A stretch of 5,740 bases of DNA from an uncultured Eubacteriales bacterium (GTDB taxonomy: Bacteria > Bacillota > Clostridia > Oscillospirales > CAG-272), in assembly GCA_934500855.1 (NCBI GenBank), contig CAKSUH010000110.1, forward strand, positions 1-5,740, given 5' to 3'. Below, piece by piece: positions 5,734 to 5,740 of this stretch (positions are counted from its first letter, which is position 1; each line of letters starts with the position of its first letter). Both the position numbers and the translations under genes were made by a program. The notes beneath the pieces were generated by a model that ran no database searches, was not told the origin of the DNA, and worked only from the letters and a program-made list of their open reading frames with translations.

Positions 5734-5740
5734 GAGGAGA
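5734..5740 (+). promoter_or_regulatory. Ribosome binding site at the window edge
   Basis: GAGGAGA occupies the last seven bases, about 36 bases after the predicted transcript start. A start codon should follow within about ten bases outside the window. The gene it serves cannot be identified from here. Confidence 0.6.

Overview
The window looks like ordinary chromosomal DNA of a GC-rich, probably gut-dwelling member of the Clostridia (Bacillota), most likely near Oscillospiraceae/Ruminococcaceae. The grounds are a CwlD-type spore-cortex amidase, strong AGGAGG-type ribosome binding sites, A/T-rich sigma-A promoters set in otherwise G/C-rich DNA with G/C-rich third codon positions, and at the left end a two-hairpin intergenic element of a kind I remember as abundant in that group. 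The taxonomic placement is inference; no marker gene here fixes it.

Layout. Positions 1-144 hold no gene: a two-hairpin repeat (about 4-55) and a leftward promoter that starts at the end of cwlD and points out of the window. cwlD (145-879, minus strand) encodes a membrane-anchored amidase with all zinc and catalytic residues. A 154-base divergent spacer carries a clear rightward sigma-A promoter. It drives what looks like one operon: an alpha/beta-hydrolase esterase (1034-1825), trkA (1851-3209) and trkH (3222-4676), with gaps of 25 and 12 bases. A 132-base spacer with its own promoter precedes rsmE (4809-5567). The last 173 bases contain a possible weak terminator, a strong promoter, and a Shine-Dalgarno sequence in the final bases, so the next gene starts just past the right edge.

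How the genes work together. TrkA and TrkH are the cytoplasmic nucleotide-binding regulator and the membrane pore of one potassium uptake system. RsmE methylates 16S rRNA and is an independent housekeeping gene. CwlD acts on spore cortex peptidoglycan and is transcribed divergently. The esterase has no evident link to potassium transport beyond sharing the transcript.

I found no convincing undescribed system. The observations most worth a second look are the left-end repeat with its possible pseudoknot, the promoter embedded in the cwlD stop region, a Gly-to-Ser change in the second dinucleotide-binding motif of TrkA, the ATG-stop that overlaps the trkA GTG start, and a 28-codon reading frame just after trkH.
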